A stretch of 5,828 nt of DNA, taken from Thermoflexales bacterium. Lineage in GTDB: Bacteria > Chloroflexota > Anaerolineae > J036 > Brachytrichaceae. Below are positions 3,691 to 5,828 of this stretch, piece by piece; the stretch's first letter is position 1; every line of letters starts with the position of its first letter. Location: the NCBI GenBank assembly GCA_017998555.1, contig JAGOCU010000162.1, forward strand, positions 1 through 5,828, in the 5' to 3' direction. The position numbers and the translations under genes were made by a program. A model generated the notes under the pieces. It was not told the DNA's origin, made no database searches, and saw only the letters and a list, made by a program, of their open reading frames with translations.

Positions 3691-5828
3691 CTACCGCCGG
3701 ACGCTCGGCAGGAAGATCTGCCTCGGCGGCGGGCCATTGAACTCCACCGCGCCCATGTCGCAGCGCCCGCCCTGCGGCCGCCCGGTCCCGATCTGGTCGG
3801 CGGTCAGCGGCGCCCAGGCCAGCGTCCGGCACCCATTGGGATCGCCGGCGTTGATCGACGCGCTGGAGAAGGCCAGCGGCAGGTGCGGATTGGGCCCCGT
3901 GTTGATGCTCGCAAACACGGGTGTGATGGGCGCGGTCACCGCCCCGATCTGATTGAAGAACGCATGGGCAGGCAGACAGAACGCGGATGCGGGCTGGCCC
4001 AGGAAGGAGAAGAACATGATGTTCAGCGGCGCGCCATCGGCATCGCAGTCGAAGGTCAGGCCGTTGCTCAAGCGGTTGGCCCCGACGACGCTGTTGAACA
4101 TCGTCACCACCGTCGTGGATGCCAGGCTCAGCCCGGCCCCGCCCGAGCCGGCCAGGTTCTGGGCGACCGTGGCGTTTGCCAGGGTCAGGCGGCCGGCGCC
4201 GCTCAGACGGATCCCGCCCACCCCGGACCCGAAGTTGCTGATCACCGAGGTGTTGATCAATTCGATCCGGGCCGCCGCGTCAATGCCGCCTGACTGGTCG
4301 GCGCGGTTCCAGAAGATGGCGCTGTCCCGGGCTTCGAAGGCGCTCCCGGACCAGATCCCCCCGCCGGTGCCGGCCTGGTTCTCGCGCACCACGGTCTTTT
4401 CCAACACAAGCGCGCCATTGTTGCTGATCCCCCCGCCCTCGGCGTTGGTCGCGTTGCCGCGCACCTCAGCCCGCCGCAGGACGAGATTGCCCACATTCCG
4501 GATGCCGCCGCCACCCAGTCCGACCGCGTTGGCGCCGCCGGTCACGGTCAGATCCTGAAGCAGGATCGCGCCGCCATCCACCTCAATCACCCGGCTGCTC
4601 GGCGCGGACTGCTGAATGATCGTCTGCCCCGCCCCCGCCCCGACGATGTCGATGGTGCCCGTGAGGTTGAGCCCGCCGCCGGTGATCTGACCCGTGCGGG
4701 TCAGCGCATAGGTTCCGGCTGCAAGCTGAATGACGTGGCGAGGGCCCGCCCCCAGCGCGCAGCCGCCGATCCCACTTCCGACCCGGACCGACTCGGCCGC
4801 CTCGCGCAGCGAGCACAGACCGTTGGGCGCAAAGTCGTCGGTGGAGGTGTTCACCGGGAGCGCCGTCGATGCCAGCGGCGTCGGCGTGGCCGTCGGGGTC
4901 GGCGTGGGCGGCGGGTTGGCGACCCCGCTGAATTCGACCGCGCCCATGTCGCAGCGGCCATCCTGGACGCGCGGCGCGCCGCGGGCGTCGGTGGCCGGCG
5001 GCGTGTCGGCGGTTCCCGCGCAGGCGAGGACGTCGCCGCGGTTGACGGCCGGGCTATTGGCCAGGAGCGTCAGGTGCGGGATGACGCCGTCCGCGAAGGT
5101 CACCGGGCCGAACTTGACCGTCACGGTCGCGGCACTCGTGCCGGCGATGTTCTCGAACAGCGCGCCCACCGAGCAGCCGCCATCGGCGACCAGCGAATAA
5201 AGCGCGTCAGCGGGCGCGCCGGCGCAGTCTGAGTCGCCGACGCCGGTCTGCCGGTTCTCGGCCACGATGCTGTTTTCAAACGTCACCGCGCCTCCGGAGT
5301 GGGCCTGAAGGTGCAGCCCGCCCCCCACGTTGCCGGAGACATTCCGGGCGATGGTGGTGCTCCGCGCGTGCAGCGCGTGCACGGGCGCCTGGGCGATGCC
5401 GCCGCCCAGGCTGCCGGCCGTGTTGCCCATGATGGTGACGTTCTCCAGGGTCGTCGGTCCGTCGCCCTTCAGCCCGCCGGCCGAGCTGTTGGCCGTGTTC
5501 GACACAATGGCGCTGGACCGGATCACGAGGGTGCCGATATTCCGGACGCCAGCCCCGCTGGATGCGCTGTTCCGGTCGATGAGGCTGTTCTGGATCGTCA
5601 TCGTCATCAGGGGCCCGTTCTCGACGCCACCACCGCCCGACGCGGTATTGGAGAACACCCGGACGCCATCAAGGGTGGCCGTGGCGTTGTTGAACAGCCC
5701 GCCGCCTTCCGATCCGCTGCCACCGGTGATCGCCAGGTCGCGCAGGGTGGCCCGTCCGGCATCAACAGTGATGACCCGCTCCCCACCCACGGTTTGCTTG
5801 ATGACGGTCTGGGTCATCCCCACACCAT
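3691..5828 (-). CDS. Secreted CSLREA / choice-of-anchor Q beta-helix protein, 5' end outside window
   Basis: The frame is open to the right edge, so the N-terminus is missing. A GTG at 5823 is not the real start: the residues around it (TQTVIKQ...RVITVDAG) match the middle of the second repeat (QTIIQQ...RVIEVDGG). Counting from 5823 there are 710 residues in two tandem units. Each is a right-handed beta-helix region with many GGG(I/L/V).N turns (about 35-190 and 430-590), then a domain ending in CDMGAVEF (291-298 and 688-695). Between them are a Pro-Thr linker (304-316) and the CSLREA motif (337-342), which opens unit 2. Cysteines are spaced 23 apart before each CDMGAVEF (268/291, 665/688), suggesting disulfides. 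The protein ends IFLPSVRR, a tail I associate with exported Chloroflexota proteins. It probably acts outside the cell as an adhesin, structural protein or polysaccharide-binding protein; no catalytic residues are evident. Confidence 0.88.
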   Translation of the reverse strand, partial: GVGMTQTVIKQTVGGERVITVDAGRATLRDLAITGGSGSEGGGLFNNATATLDGVRVFSNTASGGGGVENGPLMTMTIQNSLIDRNSASSGAGVRNIGTLVIRSSAIVSNTANSSAGGLKGDGPTTLENVTIMGNTAGSLGGGIAQAPVHALHARSTTIARNVSGNVGGGLHLQAHSGGAVTFENSIVAENRQTGVGDSDCAGAPADALYSLVADGGCSVGALFENIAGTSAATVTVKFGPVTFADGVIPHLTLLANSPAVNRGDVLACAGTADTPPATDARGAPRVQDGRCDMGAVEFSGVANPPPTPTPTATPTPLASTALPVNTSTDDFAPNGLCSLREAAESVRVGSGIGGCALGAGPRHVIQLAAGTYALTRTGQITGGGLNLTGTIDIVGAGAGQTIIQQSAPSSRVIEVDGGAILLQDLTVTGGANAVGLGGGGIRNVGNLVLRRAEVRGNATNAEGGGISNNGALVLEKTVVRENQAGTGGGIWSGSAFEARDSAIFWNRADQSGGIDAAARIELINTSVISNFGSGVGGIRLSGAGRLTLANATVAQNLAGSGGAGLSLASTTVVTMFNSVVGANRLSNGLTFDCDADGAPLNIMFFSFLGQPASAFCLPAHAFFNQIGAVTAPITPVFASINTGPNPHLPLAFSSASINAGDPNGCRTLAWAPLTADQIGTGRPQGGRCDMGAVEFNGPPPRQIFLPSVRR
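3739..4638 (-). repeat. Second internal repeat unit of the beta-helix protein (beta-helix plus Q-type end)
   Basis: Residues 396-695 (counted from 5823). GAGQTIIQQ and RVIEVDGGAILLQDLTVTGG open the unit, and GRCDMGAVEF closes it. Corresponding positions in the first unit lie 395-397 residues earlier. At the DNA level ACCGCGCCCATGTCGCAGCG is identical in both copies and offset by 1191 bases, exactly 397 codons. The sequences between have diverged, so the duplication is old or under relaxed constraint. Confidence 0.75.
4876..4914 (-). other. Pro-Thr linker between the two beta-helix units
   Basis: Residues 304-316 read PPPTPTPTATPTP, a flexible, probably glycosylatable spacer typical of multi-domain extracellular proteins. 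It separates the first CDMGAVEF domain end from the CSLREA-led second unit. Confidence 0.8.
4930..5823 (-). repeat. First internal repeat unit of the beta-helix protein (incomplete at the window edge)
   Basis: Residues 1-298 match the second unit from TQTVIKQ and RVITVDAGRATLRDLAITGG to GRCDMGAVEF. The N-terminal part of this unit, where a CSLREA motif would be expected, is beyond position 5828. Confidence 0.75.

Overview
The window is GC-rich DNA with every recognisable gene on the minus strand, so transcription runs from position 5828 towards position 1. The best guess for the host is a Chloroflexota (Anaerolineae/Chloroflexia-like) bacterium. The basis is the large secreted protein at the right end: it has a CSLREA motif, choice-of-anchor Q-type 'CDMGAVEF' repeats, a Pro-Thr linker and a C-terminal tail 'IFLPSVRR', a combination I associate with exported Chloroflexota proteins. 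This is inference from protein style, not a phylogenetic result.

Layout in the direction of transcription. (1) 5828-3691: the C-terminal 700-odd residues of a surface or secreted beta-helix protein made of two tandem units of about 397 residues; its start lies outside the window. (2) 3690-3250: a 440-base gap holding a Y-shaped inverted-repeat structure (3637-3543), the C-terminal remnant of a VapC/FitB-type PIN toxin (3532-3392) and a 25-bp hairpin (3318-3266). (3) 3249-2137: an intact M20 metallopeptidase of the ArgE/DapE type. (4) 2136-1807: a 330-base gap more than half filled by three different long inverted repeats, plus a candidate promoter. (5) 1806-382: a 474-residue Ala-rich protein of unknown function with a good ribosome binding site. 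(6) 322-1: the first 107 residues of a phage-tail-tube-like protein (T4 gp19 / contractile-injection-system tube family), preceded by a perfect Shine-Dalgarno sequence and cut by the left edge.

Genes 5 and 6 look like the start of an operon for a tail-like particle, either an extracellular contractile injection system or a prophage tail; the unknown 474-residue protein is the promoter-proximal gene. The peptidase and the beta-helix protein appear to be separate transcription units unrelated to it.

The most unusual aspect is the intergenic DNA. Each of the two large gaps carries several long, almost perfect palindromes. They differ in sequence but share a design (12-34 bp stems, mostly with 2-3 nt loops, no U-tract), including a three-way-junction element with equal 7-nt joints and an element of four alternating hexamers.
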